From Salisaeta longa DSM 21114 (GTDB lineage: Bacteria > Bacteroidota > Rhodothermia > Rhodothermales > Salinibacteraceae), in the NCBI RefSeq assembly GCF_000419585.1, contig NZ_ATTH01000001.1, positions 332,005-396,004 on the forward strand: a stretch of 64,000 bases of DNA, written 5' to 3'. The notes under the pieces were generated by a model. The model did not search any database, had not been told where the DNA came from, and worked only from the letters and a program-made list of their open reading frames with translations. This document shows positions 1 to 9,282 of the stretch, in pieces. Position numbers and translations under genes: made by a program. Numbering within the stretch: the first letter of the stretch is position 1; each line of letters begins with the position of its first letter.

Positions 1-112
1 GCGCCTCGGTGTGCGTGCCGGTGCCGCTGCCTATCTCCAGGATGGTGCTTTGCGGCGGCACCGCGGCGAGGGTACGCAGGAGATGGTCGGAGAGCGTTTG
101 GGTGGCAGCCAT
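1..112 (-). CDS. SAM-dependent methyltransferase, N-terminal fragment
   Basis: Only the first 37 codons are inside the window; the gene runs off the left edge. The ATG on the minus strand is at 110-112, and the translation begins MAATQTLSDHLL. It reaches ILEIGSGTGT, the glycine-rich motif I of class I S-adenosylmethionine-dependent methyltransferases. The start lies 19 bases after the hemH stop codon on the same strand, so it is probably the last visible member of that run. The substrate cannot be told. A 16S rRNA dimethyladenosine transferase (KsgA type) or a small-molecule methyltransferase are both possible. Confidence 0.6.
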   Translation of the reverse strand, partial: MAATQTLSDHLLRTLAAVPPQSTILEIGSGTGTHTEA

Positions 113-131
113 GGGCCAGGTGCGGGTTCAC

Positions 132-1535
132 TTACGCGGTCGACGACGGGTTGGCAACCGGCACGGGCGGGTGCTCGGCAGACGACTCCTCCGGTCCATC
201 GGCTTTCGGGTTGCCGGTCCAGCAGCGGGCTTCGGTTACGCACTGGCAGTTGGGGCAGCGGGTGTCGCGGCCCTCGGTGGGGTAGCGGGGCAACTCGTTG
301 ATGGGCGTCAGGTCGTAGCGCTCGGTAGCGCCATCGCCACGCTGGCGGAGCTGGTTGGCGTCGACCGGCAGGTCGAGCTGGGCGATGGTGGCCTCGGCCA
401 AGGCTTCAATGAACAGCGGATGACTGTTGAGGCCGCTCGTCACTTCGTAGTGTTCAATGCCAAACTCCTCGGCTTCCTCGCGCACCTCGATGTCGAGCTC
501 GTAGCTCGTCTCTACGTGATCGGTAACAAAGGCGACGGGGATAACGAGCACCGCGGTGTGGCCGTGGTCGGCAAGTTCCTCGAGCTTGTCGGGCGTTGAG
601 GGCGTGAGCCATTCGTTGGGGCCCACCTTGCTTTGAAACGCGGTGTGGAAGGGCCGGTCGTGGCCGCGCCGTCGCATGAGCTGTTCGACGGTCGAGTGGA
701 CGAGGCAGCAATATGGGTCGCGGCGCTTCAGCATTTCGTTGACGGGCGTGCCGTGGGCGCTAAAGAGCAGATGCACATCGCCGCGCACGTCGGCCGGAAA
801 GCGCTGCAGGCCTTCGTCGATGCGCTCGGAGAGCGCCTGCAGGTACTTCGGGTGTGCCGCGTACTCGAACACCGTGGTGGTGGGCCACTCTGGAATCTCG
901 TCGTTGTCTTCGAGGGCCTTCCAGTAGACGAGCGAGGAGCCCGTGGTGGTCTTGGAGTAGTGCGGGTAGAGCGGCAGCAGGACGACCTTGTTGATGTCAT
1001 CGTCCTGCATCTGGCGGGCCGCGTCTTCGCTAAACGGCTTCCAGTAGCGCATGGCGATGTACGTCTTGAAGGTCGCGCCCGCCGCGTCGCCGTACTGCGC
1101 GTTCAGGTGCTTCTCCAGCCCATCGGCCTGTTCACGCGTGAGCCGGTTGATGGGCGAGCCGCCGCCAATCATCTCATAATCTTCGGAGACCGACTCGGAC
1201 CGCTTGCGCGCTACGAACGAGAAGAGGTTGTCGCGCAAGGCCCCGCCCGCAAACTTATCGAACAGCCAGTTCAGCGAGATCTCTTTTCGGCCCCACACCG
1301 GCACCTGAATGTCGATGATGGCCGGATCCATGAACAGGTTGTACAGAAACGGCTCCACGTCATCAAGCGTGTCGGGACCGCCCAGGTTCATCATCACCAC
1401 GCCCACACGGTCGCCCGCCTCAATGGTCAGCGGGTCGTGCGAAAAGTAGGTTCCGCGGATGATGCGCTTGTCGTACTCGTACTCCGAAAGAAACTCGCGG
1501 GGCGTCATAGAAAGTGGCGGTTTGGTAGAAAGCAC
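132..1535 (-). CDS. hemH: Ferrochelatase with Cys-rich C-terminal tail
   Basis: Ferrochelatase inserts Fe2+ into a porphyrin to make heme. The N-terminal core starts VGVVMMNLGGPD. The catalytic His lies in LLFSAHGTPVNE and the conserved Glu in DHVETSYELD, both typical of HemH. The 467 aa form (GTG at 1535) is longer than the usual 310-370 aa. An ATG at 1508 gives 458 aa. The excess is an acidic N-terminus and a C-terminal tail with four cysteines (C427, C430, C432, C438, spacing CxxCxC-x5-C) after the catalytic core. Some ferrochelatases carry a C-terminal [2Fe-2S] cluster, so this tail may be such a site; that is inference. It lies downstream of phoU on the same strand, and hemB is nearby. 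Confidence 0.93.
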   Translation of the reverse strand: MLSTKPPLSMTPREFLSEYEYDKRIIRGTYFSHDPLTIEAGDRVGVVMMNLGGPDTLDDVEPFLYNLFMDPAIIDIQVPVWGRKEISLNWLFDKFAGGALRDNLFSFVARKRSESVSEDYEMIGGGSPINRLTREQADGLEKHLNAQYGDAAGATFKTYIAMRYWKPFSEDAARQMQDDDINKVVLLPLYPHYSKTTTGSSLVYWKALEDNDEIPEWPTTTVFEYAAHPKYLQALSERIDEGLQRFPADVRGDVHLLFSAHGTPVNEMLKRRDPYCCLVHSTVEQLMRRRGHDRPFHTAFQSKVGPNEWLTPSTPDKLEELADHGHTAVLVIPVAFVTDHVETSYELDIEVREEAEEFGIEHYEVTSGLNSHPLFIEALAEATIAQLDLPVDANQLRQRGDGATERYDLTPINELPRYPTEGRDTRCPNCQCVTEARCWTGNPKADGPEESSAEHPPVPVANPSSTA

Positions 1536-1657
1536 CCGTTTGATTGATCAATCGAATGCGGTCCGTGCGGCAACCGATTCCATGCCGCGTTGAACTTTCC
1601 CCTAAAACCTTGTCTGCGCGTATGTTGGCGGGGCTGTGCCAGGACCGCTCGTTGGTG

Positions 1658-2362
1658 TTAAACCGACGCGGCGGTGGGCCCTTTGGAAAGGGATTGTGCG
1701 GCCCCGCCGTGGCGCAGGTCGGTGCCTTCGATGAGAAAGACGATGCTTTGCGCCACGTTTTTGATGTGGTCGGAGATGCGTTCGAGCGCCTTGCTGGCGT
1801 GCAAGAGGTGCGCTACGGCGTCGGGGTTGGTGGTGGTACGCACGCACTCGTCGACGAGGTAGCGGAAGGTGCGGGCGTGCATGCGGTTCACCTGCAGGTC
1901 GCGGGCGATGACCTTTCGGGCGCGCAGCCGGTCGCGCGTGAGAAAGGCCGATTCGGTTTCGCGCAGCATGAGGCGCGCCATGTCGGCCATGGCCCGGAGG
2001 TTTGTGTTCGATACAATGCCGGGGGCCGCGGCTACCGGGGCAGTGTATCGCGCAAGGTTGCGGCAGTGATCGCCAATGCGCTCCAGGTCCGTGTTAATTT
2101 TTACCGCCACGATAAACATGCGCAAGTCGGCGGCCACGGGGGCGTGCAGCGCAAGGACGCGCTCGCATTGCCGGTCGATGCGTAATTCGAGGGCATCGAT
2201 GGCATCGTCGCGGGCGGCGACCTTCTCCGCTTGGGCGACGTCGCCGGCGAGCAGCGCGTTGGTTGCATCGGTAAGCTGCTCATCCACGCGGGCGGCCATA
2301 TCGAGCAGCAACGCACGGAGCGTTGCAATTTCGCGGTCAATGGGACTTCGGGAATGGGCCAT
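1658..2362 (-). CDS. phoU: Phosphate transport regulator PhoU
   Basis: 234 aa, all-helical, with the two-fold PhoU repeat. Each half has the metal-binding signature of the family: KINTDLERIGDHCRNLA in the first half and KALERISDHIKNVAQ in the second. PhoU acts in the cytoplasm on the PstB/PhoR complex to turn off the phosphate-starvation response. I chose the ATG at 2362 because the protein then starts just before the first helix. A TTG at 2413 would overlap the end of pstB. The gene directly follows pstB and a PhoB-type regulator, which supports the call. Confidence 0.93.
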   Translation of the reverse strand: MAHSRSPIDREIATLRALLLDMAARVDEQLTDATNALLAGDVAQAEKVAARDDAIDALELRIDRQCERVLALHAPVAADLRMFIVAVKINTDLERIGDHCRNLARYTAPVAAAPGIVSNTNLRAMADMARLMLRETESAFLTRDRLRARKVIARDLQVNRMHARTFRYLVDECVRTTTNPDAVAHLLHASKALERISDHIKNVAQSIVFLIEGTDLRHGGAAQSLSKGPTAASV

Positions 2363-2405
2363 GGTACCCGGCAGGGGGTAGGCAGCAGAACGAGGCGGGC
2401 GCGTG

Positions 2406-3275
2406 TTATCCAAACCGCCCGGTGACGTACGCCTCGGTGCGATCCTTCTCGGGGCGCGTGAAGAGCTGATCGGTGGGATTCATTTCCACCAGGTTGCCCA
2501 TGTACAGGAAGGCCGTAACGTCGCTCACGCGCGAGGCCTGCTGCATGTTGTGCGTGACGATGACGATGGTGTAGGTGTCGCGGAGGTCGGCAATTGTCTC
2601 CTCCACTTTTGCCGTGGCCACCGGGTCGAGCGCGCTCGCCGGCTCGTCCATCAACAGCACGTTGGGCTCCACAGCCAGCGCCCGCGCAATGCACAGGCGT
2701 TGTTGCTGGCCGCCGCTCAGGCCGTAGGCGCTGTCGTCGAGCCGGTCCTTCACCTCATCCCAGATGGCCGCTTGCCGCAGCGAGCGCTCTACCAGCGCAT
2801 CGATGTCGCCGGTGTAGCCGTTGATGCGCGGGCCCCAGGCGACGTTGTCGTAAATCGACTTGGGGAAAGGGTTTGGCTTCTGAAAGACCATCCCAATTTC
2901 GCGCCGCACCAGCACCGGGTCGGCGTTGTCGTAGATGTCTTGGCCGTCCACCAGCACCTCGCCCTCCATGGTGGTGCCCTCAATCAGCTCGTTCATGCGG
3001 TTCATGCACCGCAAGAGGGTCGACTTGCCACACCCCGAGGGGCCAATGAGGGCCGTCACCTCGTTCGGCGGGATGTTCATCGAGATGCCTTTCAGCGCTT
3101 GCGTGTCGCCGTACCAGAAGTGCAGGTCTTTGACCTTGATCTTTGGCACGCGGGGGGAAGCCTCGTTGGCGGGGGGCGACGCATCGGCCGCGGCGGGCGC
3201 CGTAGGGGCCGCACGGCCGTTTGTGGAAGGCTCCTCGGCAATCAAGGAGTCGTCGTGTGTGGTTTCCTGTTCCAT
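2406..3275 (-). CDS. pstB: Phosphate ABC transporter ATP-binding protein
   Basis: 289 aa ABC ATPase of the PstB type that powers high-affinity phosphate uptake from the inner face of the membrane. Walker A is [11 protein letters not shown], the signature motif is [16 protein letters not shown], and Walker B is [13 protein letters not shown] followed by the H-loop IVTHNMQQ. PstB proteins are usually 250-260 aa; this one has an extra ~35 residue Ala/Pro/acidic N-terminal stretch. The ATG at 3275 is preferred; a TTG at 3293 is in frame. It lies 30 bases after the response regulator and leads into phoU. The partners pstS, pstC and pstA are not next to it. Confidence 0.93.
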   Translation of the reverse strand: MEQETTHDDSLIAEEPSTNGRAAPTAPAAADASPPANEASPRVPKIKVKDLHFWYGDTQALKGISMNIPPNEVTALIGPSGCGKSTLLRCMNRMNELIEGTTMEGEVLVDGQDIYDNADPVLVRREIGMVFQKPNPFPKSIYDNVAWGPRINGYTGDIDALVERSLRQAAIWDEVKDRLDDSAYGLSGGQQQRLCIARALAVEPNVLLMDEPASALDPVATAKVEETIADLRDTYTIVIVTHNMQQASRVSDVTAFLYMGNLVEMNPTDQLFTRPEKDRTEAYVTGRFG

Positions 3276-3305
3276 AGAAGTTGGTTGGCTCAAGTGCAGC
3301 GCTGG

Positions 3306-4007
3306 CTACTCTTTAAAGCGGTAGCCCACGCCTTTAACCGTCTCGATGTAGGGACTACCGATTTTTTCCCGGATCTTGCGTACGTGAACGTCCACCGTCC
3401 GATCCACCACGTAGACATCGGGCCCCCAAACTTCGTTTAAGATTTCTTGCCGCGAGAAAACTTTGCCGGGGTGCGAGGCGAGGAAGTAGAGCAGCTCAAA
3501 CTCCTTGCGCGGCATGCGCATCTCGGTGGCATCGCCGTTGGTCCCTTGAAAGACGAGGTAGCGGTCGCGGTCGATGGTGAGGTTGTGCACCGAAAGTTGG
3601 TCGGGGGGCGTTTCGTAGCGGCGCGCGCTGCGCAACAGGGCCTTCACCTGACTCACGATCACGGAGACCGACACGGGTTTGCTCAGGTAGATGTCGGCGC
3701 CCACGTCGAGGCCTTCCACCTGGTCCTCCTCCTCGGTGCGCGCGGTGAGCATCATGACGGGAATGGTGCGCAGGTGGGCGTCTTGCCGCAGCCGCCGGCA
3801 CACCTCGATGCCGTCCATCTTGGGCATCATGATGTCGAGCACGATCAGGTCGGGCACGGCGTTGCGTGCTTTCTCCAGCCCCTCCACGCCGTTCTCTGCG
3901 GTAAGGGTGGTGAAGCCTTCCTGGGTCAGGTTGTACTCCAGCAAGCTGAGCAGGTCTTCTTCGTCGTCGACGACGAGCACGGTGGGCGCATCAGCGGTGT
4001 CTTCCAC
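3306..4007 (-). CDS. phoB: PhoB/OmpR-family response regulator
   Basis: 233 aa. Residues ~9-125 are a receiver domain, with the acidic pair D14-D15, phospho-acceptor D58 in IVLDIMMP, the conserved Thr in MLTAR and Lys in LSKP. Residues ~135-232 are a winged-helix DNA-binding domain ending in [14 protein letters not shown] and VKGVGYRF. The gene starts with GTG at 4007, after an AAGGT that may serve as ribosome binding site. The neighbours pstB and phoU make PhoB, the regulator of phosphate starvation genes, the most likely identity. No PhoR kinase gene is adjacent. Confidence 0.85.
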   Translation of the reverse strand: MEDTADAPTVLVVDDEEDLLSLLEYNLTQEGFTTLTAENGVEGLEKARNAVPDLIVLDIMMPKMDGIEVCRRLRQDAHLRTIPVMMLTARTEEEDQVEGLDVGADIYLSKPVSVSVIVSQVKALLRSARRYETPPDQLSVHNLTIDRDRYLVFQGTNGDATEMRMPRKEFELLYFLASHPGKVFSRQEILNEVWGPDVYVVDRTVDVHVRKIREKIGSPYIETVKGVGYRFKE

Positions 4008-4091
4008 AGGACCTTGGGGTTCGCGCGATGTAAACTATTCAGTTACAATTTAAAGTCAGTCGCGGAGGCGCTGTTGTTACCGGAAGTTTAT

Positions 4092-5093
4092 TTATTCGCG
4101 GCCCGCGAGCCATTGGGCGGCAGATTTGGCGAAGTAGGTAAGAATTACGTCGGCCCCGGCACGCCGGATGGAGAGCAGCATCTCCAGCGCGCAGGCGCGT
4201 TCGTCGAGCCATCCGTTGGCGGCTGCGGCTTTAAGCATGGCATACTCGCCGCTCACGTTGTACGCGGCCACCGGCACGTCGCTCGCTTCCTTCATGCGGC
4301 GGATGACATCGAGGTACGGCAGGGCCGGTTTGACCATCACGAGGTCGGCGCCTTCGTTGAGGTCAAGCCGCAATTCACGCAGGGCCTCGTCGCTGTTGGC
4401 GGGGTCCATCTGGTAGGTGGCCTTGTCGCGCGGCACGTGGGCACGGTGGCGGGGGGCGGAGTCGAGCGCGTCGCGGAAGGGGCCGTAGAAGCTGGAGGCG
4501 TACTTGGCCGTATACGAAAGCAGCGCCACATCGGCGTAGCCGGCGTCGTCCAGTGCCGCCCGCAGGTAGCCCACGCGGCCGTCCATCATGTCGGAGGGCG
4601 CGATGATGTCTGCGCCGGCCTCGGCGTGCAGCACGGCCATCTCGGCCATAACGTCGAGCGTGGCGTCGTTGTCGATGACGCCGCCGTGCACGATGCCGTC
4701 GTGGCCGTCGCTGTTGTACGGGTCGAGGGCGGTATCGCTGATGATGAGCAGCTCGGGGACCGCTTCTTTGAGCGCGCGGAGGGCCCGCGGGTACAGCCCA
4801 TCGGGGGCGAGGGCCGCGCGGGCGTCCGGGGTCTTGCGGGCGTCGGGGACGGCGGGAAACAGCGCGATGCCGGGAATGCCCAGCGCGTTCAGCGCGGCGG
4901 CTTCGTCCACCAGCCGGTCCACGCTAAAGCGATACTGCCCGGGCATCGAGGACACTTCTTCCTGCACGTTGGTGCCTGCTTTCACAAACAGCGGGGCGAT
5001 CAGGTGGTCCGTCGACAGGCGCGTTTCGCGGGCCAGGCGGCGGATGTTTTTGGAACGGCGCAGGCGACGCGGGCGCAGTGGCAAGTCGTGCAT
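4092..5093 (-). CDS. hemB: Delta-aminolevulinic acid dehydratase
   Basis: 333 aa, the normal length. HemB (porphobilinogen synthase) condenses two 5-aminolevulinate molecules early in tetrapyrrole synthesis. The two active-site lysines are K197 in LLSYTAKYASSFYGPF and K255 in LVMVKPALPYLD. At the metal site the usual Zn-binding cysteines are replaced by Asp (SDTALDPYNSDGHDG, D120 and D124), so this is the Mg2+/K+-dependent class. It lies 46 bases after cysS and 84 bases before the phoB-type gene, all on the minus strand. With hemH it makes two heme genes within 5 kb. Confidence 0.97.
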   Translation of the reverse strand: MHDLPLRPRRLRRSKNIRRLARETRLSTDHLIAPLFVKAGTNVQEEVSSMPGQYRFSVDRLVDEAAALNALGIPGIALFPAVPDARKTPDARAALAPDGLYPRALRALKEAVPELLIISDTALDPYNSDGHDGIVHGGVIDNDATLDVMAEMAVLHAEAGADIIAPSDMMDGRVGYLRAALDDAGYADVALLSYTAKYASSFYGPFRDALDSAPRHRAHVPRDKATYQMDPANSDEALRELRLDLNEGADLVMVKPALPYLDVIRRMKEASDVPVAAYNVSGEYAMLKAAAANGWLDERACALEMLLSIRRAGADVILTYFAKSAAQWLAGRE

Positions 5094-5139
5094 AAACGAG
5101 AACTGTTAGAAGCAAGCGTGCGAAGGAGACGGGCGTTGG

Positions 5140-6690
5140 TCAGATGGTCACTTTTTCGCGCCAGGTGGTGCCGTCGGGGCCATCCATCACCTCGATGCCC
5201 ATGGCATCGAGCCGGTCGCGGATTTCATCGGCGCGGTCGTAGTTGCCCGCGGCGCGCGCAGCCTCGCGGGCCGCGATGAGGGCGTCGATGGTGGCGGCGC
5301 GGTCGTCGTCATCGGCGGCGGTTGGCTCGTCTGCTGCCTCGTCGGTCGCGGGATAGACGATGCCCAACAGATCGTCGATCTTGTGCAGCCAGTCGTGCAC
5401 CATTTGGCCATCTGCTGCGCTCCACGGATCGTCGAGCGCACGTTCAATCGTCTTCACGCCATCGAGGGCCGCGGCCAGCGCAGCGGGCGTGTTCAGGTCG
5501 TCGCACATGGCCTGCAGGGCCGCGTCGTACTGCGCCTGGAGGGCCTCGCCGATGGGCGCGCTCGTTTCATCACCGTCGTCACGATCGAGGGCCTCCGCTG
5601 CATTTTCGGCAAGCGCCTGGTACCGCCGTACGGCGCGCGCGCTGTCTCGCAGCGTCTTCAGCGTAAAGTTGAACGGCTTGCGGTACTGTCCGGAAATAAG
5701 CGCATAGCGCAGCGCCAGCGGGTCGACGCCGCCTTGTGTGCGGATGGGCGCCGGCACGTGGTCGTCTGTGGGCGTGGGGGCGATCAGGTCGCGCACGGTG
5801 TAAAAGGTGCCGGACGACTTCGACATCTTTTTGCCCTCCACCTGCAAAAAGCGTGTGTGCACCCAGTAGTTGACCGATTGGTGGCCGGTCAGCGATTCGT
5901 TCTGTGCAATCTCGCATTCGTGATGCGGAAAGGTAAGATCTTCGCCGCCGGTGTGCAGGTCGAAGCGTTCGCCCAGGTATTTCATGCCCATCACCGAGCA
6001 CTCAATGTGCCAGCCGGGGTAGCCCCATCCCCACGGGCTATGCCACTGCATGAGGTGCGCGTCATCGAGCTTCCAGAGGGCAAAGTCGCGCGGGTCACGC
6101 TTGTCCGGGTCCGCCACCGTCTCGCGGTCGGTGGCTTGCAGCTGTTCGGCGGCGTCGTTGCCGCTCAGCTTGCCATAGTCGGGAAAAGCCTCCACGGAGA
6201 AGTACACGCCCCGGTCGGTGGCATAGGCCGCGCCCTGTTCCACCAACTGGATGACGGCTTTGAGCTGATCGGTGACGTGCTCGGTTGCGCGTGGGCGCAC
6301 ATCCGGTTCCACGAGGTTGAGGGCGTGCCAGTCGTCGACCAGCGCATTCGTGTAGAAGCGCGCCAGGTCGTAGATGTTGGCAAAGCGCTCGCCTTCGCGC
6401 TCCAGGGCAGCGGCCATCTTGTCGGCGCCGGACGGATCCACCAGGTCGTCCTGGGTGAGGTGCCCCACGTCGGTCACGTTGCTTACGTACGTTACGTCCC
6501 AGCCAATGGCGCGGGCGGTGCGCAGGATGAGGTCGGATGTTAAAAACGAACGGAAGTTGCCGATGTGCGCGTAGGTGTACACCGTGGGCCCGCAGCCATA
6601 GAACCGCAGGTGGCCGGGCGAAATCGGCTCGATGGGCTCGGTTTGGCGCGTAAGCGAGTTGTAGATCCGGAAGGTGGGGGCGTCGGCCAT
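5140..6690 (-). CDS. cysS: Cysteinyl-tRNA synthetase
   Basis: 516 aa class I synthetase that charges tRNA-Cys. The HIGH signature is HIGN at residues 42-45 and KMSKS is at 288-292. The zinc ligands expected for CysRS are present at C33, C231, H256 and E260. The C-terminal part has the DALR-type helical domain and ends in the small anticodon-binding region. The ATG at 6690 fits the family start; an upstream in-frame start at 6714 would only add eight residues. It is the first gene of the minus-strand run and is divergent from the thioesterase gene. Confidence 0.96.
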   Translation of the reverse strand: MADAPTFRIYNSLTRQTEPIEPISPGHLRFYGCGPTVYTYAHIGNFRSFLTSDLILRTARAIGWDVTYVSNVTDVGHLTQDDLVDPSGADKMAAALEREGERFANIYDLARFYTNALVDDWHALNLVEPDVRPRATEHVTDQLKAVIQLVEQGAAYATDRGVYFSVEAFPDYGKLSGNDAAEQLQATDRETVADPDKRDPRDFALWKLDDAHLMQWHSPWGWGYPGWHIECSVMGMKYLGERFDLHTGGEDLTFPHHECEIAQNESLTGHQSVNYWVHTRFLQVEGKKMSKSSGTFYTVRDLIAPTPTDDHVPAPIRTQGGVDPLALRYALISGQYRKPFNFTLKTLRDSARAVRRYQALAENAAEALDRDDGDETSAPIGEALQAQYDAALQAMCDDLNTPAALAAALDGVKTIERALDDPWSAADGQMVHDWLHKIDDLLGIVYPATDEAADEPTAADDDDRAATIDALIAAREAARAAGNYDRADEIRDRLDAMGIEVMDGPDGTTWREKVTI

Positions 6691-6797
6691 GCACACCGCG
6701 TGGTTATGAAACAAAAGCTATCGTTGCATTACGAGACAGCACGCCGGATGTGCCCACGTTTGCTTGCAGTTCATGCAGCGCGGGGCGCCGCCTGTTG

Positions 6798-6805
6798 TAA
6801 TTTTG
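6798..6805 (+). promoter_or_regulatory. Possible Bacteroidota-type -7 element
   Basis: TAATTTTG matches the TAnnTTTG -7 consensus of Bacteroidota promoters and lies in the divergent region between cysS and the thioesterase gene. I see no TTTG at the right distance upstream, so support is weak. If real, it favours the later thioesterase start at 6881 over the ATG at 6764. Confidence 0.2.
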
Positions 6806-6880
6806 CCGGTTGTTCGTTGGGAGTGGCCGCGCCGTTTTGTTTCTTTGACCGTGCGCCTCATTCGTTCACGTGAATCGCTT

Positions 6881-7441
6881 GTGCCTGTGGCTTCTTCCGT
6901 TCCCGATGCAAAGCCGGTATCCGCCTCCCGGTGCGTCATGACCGAAATTGTGCTTCCGAACGACACCAACAGCCTGGGCAACATGATGGGCGGCCGGTTG
7001 CTCCACCTGATGGACAAATGCGCGGCCATCTCGGCGCAGCGCCATGCCAACCGGGTGTGCGTCACGGCGTCGGTAGACAACGTCGAGTTTCAGCGGCCCA
7101 TTCGCGGCGGCAACGTGGTGGTCATTGAAAGCCAGGTGAACCGCGCGTTTCGTTCGTCGATGGAGGTCGAGCTTAACGTGTGGGCCGAGAACCCGCGCGA
7201 GCAGACGCGCCATCGCTGCAACCGCGCGTTCTTTACGTTTGTGGCTATCGACGATGCGGGGGTAACCGTGCCGGTGCCGCCGGTGCAGCCCGAAACGACC
7301 GAGGAGCGCGAGCGCTACGAGGCAGCCACCAAGCGCCGCGAGATGCGGCTGCTGCTGGCCGGGCGCATCGACCTCGACGAGGCGACGCGCCTGAAGCCCG
7401 ACCTGCTCGCAACGCTGCATTCCTCCGATGCGCCGGCGTAA
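6881..7441 (+). CDS. Acyl-CoA thioesterase, hotdog fold
   Basis: About 186 aa with one 4HBT hotdog domain of the YciA/cytosolic acyl-CoA hydrolase type. The signature TEIVLPNDTNSLGNMMGG is followed by LLHLMDKCAAISA and NVEFQRPI. It probably hydrolyses acyl-CoA thioesters in the cytoplasm. The C-terminus is a charged helix (EERERYEAATKRREMR). The start is uncertain: GTG at 6881 gives a normal short lead before the domain. An ATG at 6764 would add 39 residues that do not look like a conserved part, and an internal ATG at 6938 would cut the domain edge. It is followed after 3 bases by a small secreted protein gene. Confidence 0.85.
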   Translation: MPVASSVPDAKPVSASRCVMTEIVLPNDTNSLGNMMGGRLLHLMDKCAAISAQRHANRVCVTASVDNVEFQRPIRGGNVVVIESQVNRAFRSSMEVELNVWAENPREQTRHRCNRAFFTFVAIDDAGVTVPVPPVQPETTEERERYEAATKRREMRLLLAGRIDLDEATRLKPDLLATLHSSDAPA

Positions 7442-7444
7442 GCT

Positions 7445-7897
7445 ATGCGTGCCTTGCTCGGGATACTGATTGCGGTGGGGCTGCTGGGGGCAGGGCAGCG
7501 CGTGGCGGCGCAACGCAGCGCCGGACGGCTGGGCGTGGGCCCGCAGGTGGGCACCCCCAGCGGGCTGTCGCTGAAGGTGTACCTGCCGGGCCATCGCGCG
7601 CTGTCTGTGGCCACCACGTCCGATTTTGACGATTACGTGGAGGTGCATGCGTACCACGCGTGGGAGCGTCCGCTCCCGCAATCGCCCTTTTGGTCGTTCG
7701 CGGGCGTCGGTGTTATTACGGGCGGGCGGCGCGATCCGGGGCGCGACCCGGTGCTGCTGAGCGTGGGCGCCTTGGCCGGCATCAACTTTTTTGCAGAGCG
7801 CTTCGAGGTTTTTCTGCAGATGACCCCTGCCTTCCGCATCCTGCCACACCGTGAGCCCCGGCTTACGGGCAGCGCCGGTCTTCGCTACTACTTCTAA
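7445..7897 (+). CDS. Small secreted, probably outer-membrane barrel protein
   Basis: 150 aa, no recognised family. There is a signal peptide of about 22 residues (MRALLGILIAVGLLGAGQRVAAQ). The rest is alternating beta-rich sequence with Gly and aromatic residues and ends in LRYYF, the terminal aromatic pattern of outer-membrane barrels. At this size it could form a short barrel or lie at the membrane surface. It follows the thioesterase after 3 bases and precedes the reductase gene by 20 bases, so the three are probably cotranscribed. Confidence 0.6.
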   Translation: MRALLGILIAVGLLGAGQRVAAQRSAGRLGVGPQVGTPSGLSLKVYLPGHRALSVATTSDFDDYVEVHAYHAWERPLPQSPFWSFAGVGVITGGRRDPGRDPVLLSVGALAGINFFAERFEVFLQMTPAFRILPHREPRLTGSAGLRYYF

Positions 7898-7917
7898 CGT
7901 TTCCTCTGTGCACGGCG

Positions 7918-8838
7918 ATGCTGTACGAACGCGTGCTAATTACCGGAGCCAACGGGCTGGTGGGGCAAGCGCTGGTGCGCCGGCTGAGCCGTGAGCCGAC
8001 CTTCGACGTGCTGGCTACGGCGCGCGACGATGCGTTGCGCGTGCCCGGCGTGTCCTGTGGCTATGCGCCGCTCGATGTGACGAATCAAGCGGCCATCGAT
8101 GATCTGTTTGCGGCGTTTACACCCACGGTGGTAGTGCATTGCGCCGCCATCACGCAGGTGGGCGTGTGCGCCGAGCAGCGCACCGACTGCTGGGCGACCA
8201 ACGCAACGGCGGTCGCCGATCTTGCCGATGCGTGCCGCCGGCACGGCGCGCGCATGGTGCATCTGTCAACAGACTTCGTATTTGACGGTGCGCGCGGGCC
8301 CTACGACGAGACGGCGCGTCCCGATCCGGTCAACTACTACGGGCGCTCGAAGCTGGCGGGCGAGAATGCCCTCCGCGATGCCGGGTTCTCGCAGTGGAGC
8401 ATCGCGCGCACGGTGCTCGTGTACGGCACCGGCCATGCCTTGTCGCGGGCCAACATTGCCCTGTGGGTGGTGCAGCAGCTGCGCGCCGGCGAAACCCTCC
8501 ACGTGGTCACCGATCAGTTGCGCACGCCCACGTACGTGGAGGACCTGGCCCTGGGCATTGAACGCATTATACGACGCGAGGCCACCGGTGTGTATCACCT
8601 GAGTGGCCCCGAGATGGCGTCGGTATATGCGTTTGCTGTGGCGGTGGCCGAGACGTTCGGGCTTGACACGTCGCGCGTGGTGCCGGTGGAAAGCGACTTC
8701 TTCGATGCGGCGCCGCGGCCACCCCGCACCGGGTTCGTCATCGAAAAAGCGCGCCGCGAGCTGGGCTACCGCCCGCTCGCCATTCGCGACGGATTGCAGG
8801 CCCTGAAGCGCGTGCTGGACCTCGACGCGGCATTATGA
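7918..8838 (+). CDS. RmlD-like NAD(P)-dependent sugar reductase
   Basis: 306 aa extended short-chain dehydrogenase. The nucleotide-binding motif is ITGANGLVGQ at the N-terminus. The catalytic Tyr and Lys are in YYGRSK, with the Thr of STDFVFDG completing the triad. The closest family is dTDP-4-dehydrorhamnose reductase (RmlD) and its relatives such as MAT2B-like proteins. No other dTDP-rhamnose genes are adjacent, so a role in rhamnose synthesis is not shown by context. It may act on another nucleotide sugar. Confidence 0.75.
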   Translation: MLYERVLITGANGLVGQALVRRLSREPTFDVLATARDDALRVPGVSCGYAPLDVTNQAAIDDLFAAFTPTVVVHCAAITQVGVCAEQRTDCWATNATAVADLADACRRHGARMVHLSTDFVFDGARGPYDETARPDPVNYYGRSKLAGENALRDAGFSQWSIARTVLVYGTGHALSRANIALWVVQQLRAGETLHVVTDQLRTPTYVEDLALGIERIIRREATGVYHLSGPEMASVYAFAVAVAETFGLDTSRVVPVESDFFDAAPRPPRTGFVIEKARRELGYRPLAIRDGLQALKRVLDLDAAL

Positions 8839-8857
8839 TGCGCCGGCGGCTTGCGGC

Positions 8858-9190
8858 CTATGCCTTGCCCTCAAACCCGCCAAAGTGCATGGGCGGCGGG
8901 CTGTCGTCGTCGCCGGGCTCCCGGATGGTTCCGTGGGCGGCCTCGTACCGATCGACGTTTTCCTTCAGGGCGCCCAAGATGCGCTTGGCATGCTGTGGCG
9001 TGACGACGATGCGGCTCTTCACGCGGGATGTTTGCGTGCCGGGAATCATTCGGATGAAGTCCAGGATGAACTCCTCCGGCGAATGCGATACCATTACAAG
9101 GTTGGCATACGTGCCCTCGGCGGTCTCCTCGTCAATCTCAACATTCATCTCTTGCCCCTGGGGCGCGTTGGGGTGTTCAAAGTCTTCCAT
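8858..9190 (-). CDS. DUF3467 family protein
   Basis: 110 aa small acidic cytoplasmic protein of unknown function. The core TYANLVMVSHSPEEFILDF, then TSRVKSRIVVTPQHAKRIL and ENVDRYE, match the DUF3467 pattern that is common in Bacteroidota. The ATG at 9190 starts the conserved part after a short acidic lead (MEDFEHPNAPQGQ). The longer reading from 9259 adds residues unlike the family. The gene converges with the preceding reductase gene (19 bp between stops) and lies 92 bases after the cystathionine beta-synthase-type gene, on the same strand. Confidence 0.8.
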   Translation of the reverse strand: MEDFEHPNAPQGQEMNVEIDEETAEGTYANLVMVSHSPEEFILDFIRMIPGTQTSRVKSRIVVTPQHAKRILGALKENVDRYEAAHGTIREPGDDDSPPPMHFGGFEGKA

Positions 9191-9282
9191 AAAACAGGAA
9201 CGTGGTCGTAAAAAAGTGAACGATTGGCCAAAGGCGGGCGGCGCGGTCGAAGCAGGCACCGCCCGGGATGTTCCCTAAACCG

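Noticed and set aside
4008-4091. Pho box upstream of the phoB-type gene
   Set aside because: The AT-rich string near 4030-4055 has no clear direct repeats in the Pho-box spacing.
3447-5279. 610-codon plus-strand open frame across phoB and hemB
   Set aside because: It is antisense to two clear genes, is rich in Gly/Val/His from the GC-rich shadow frame, and shows no domain.
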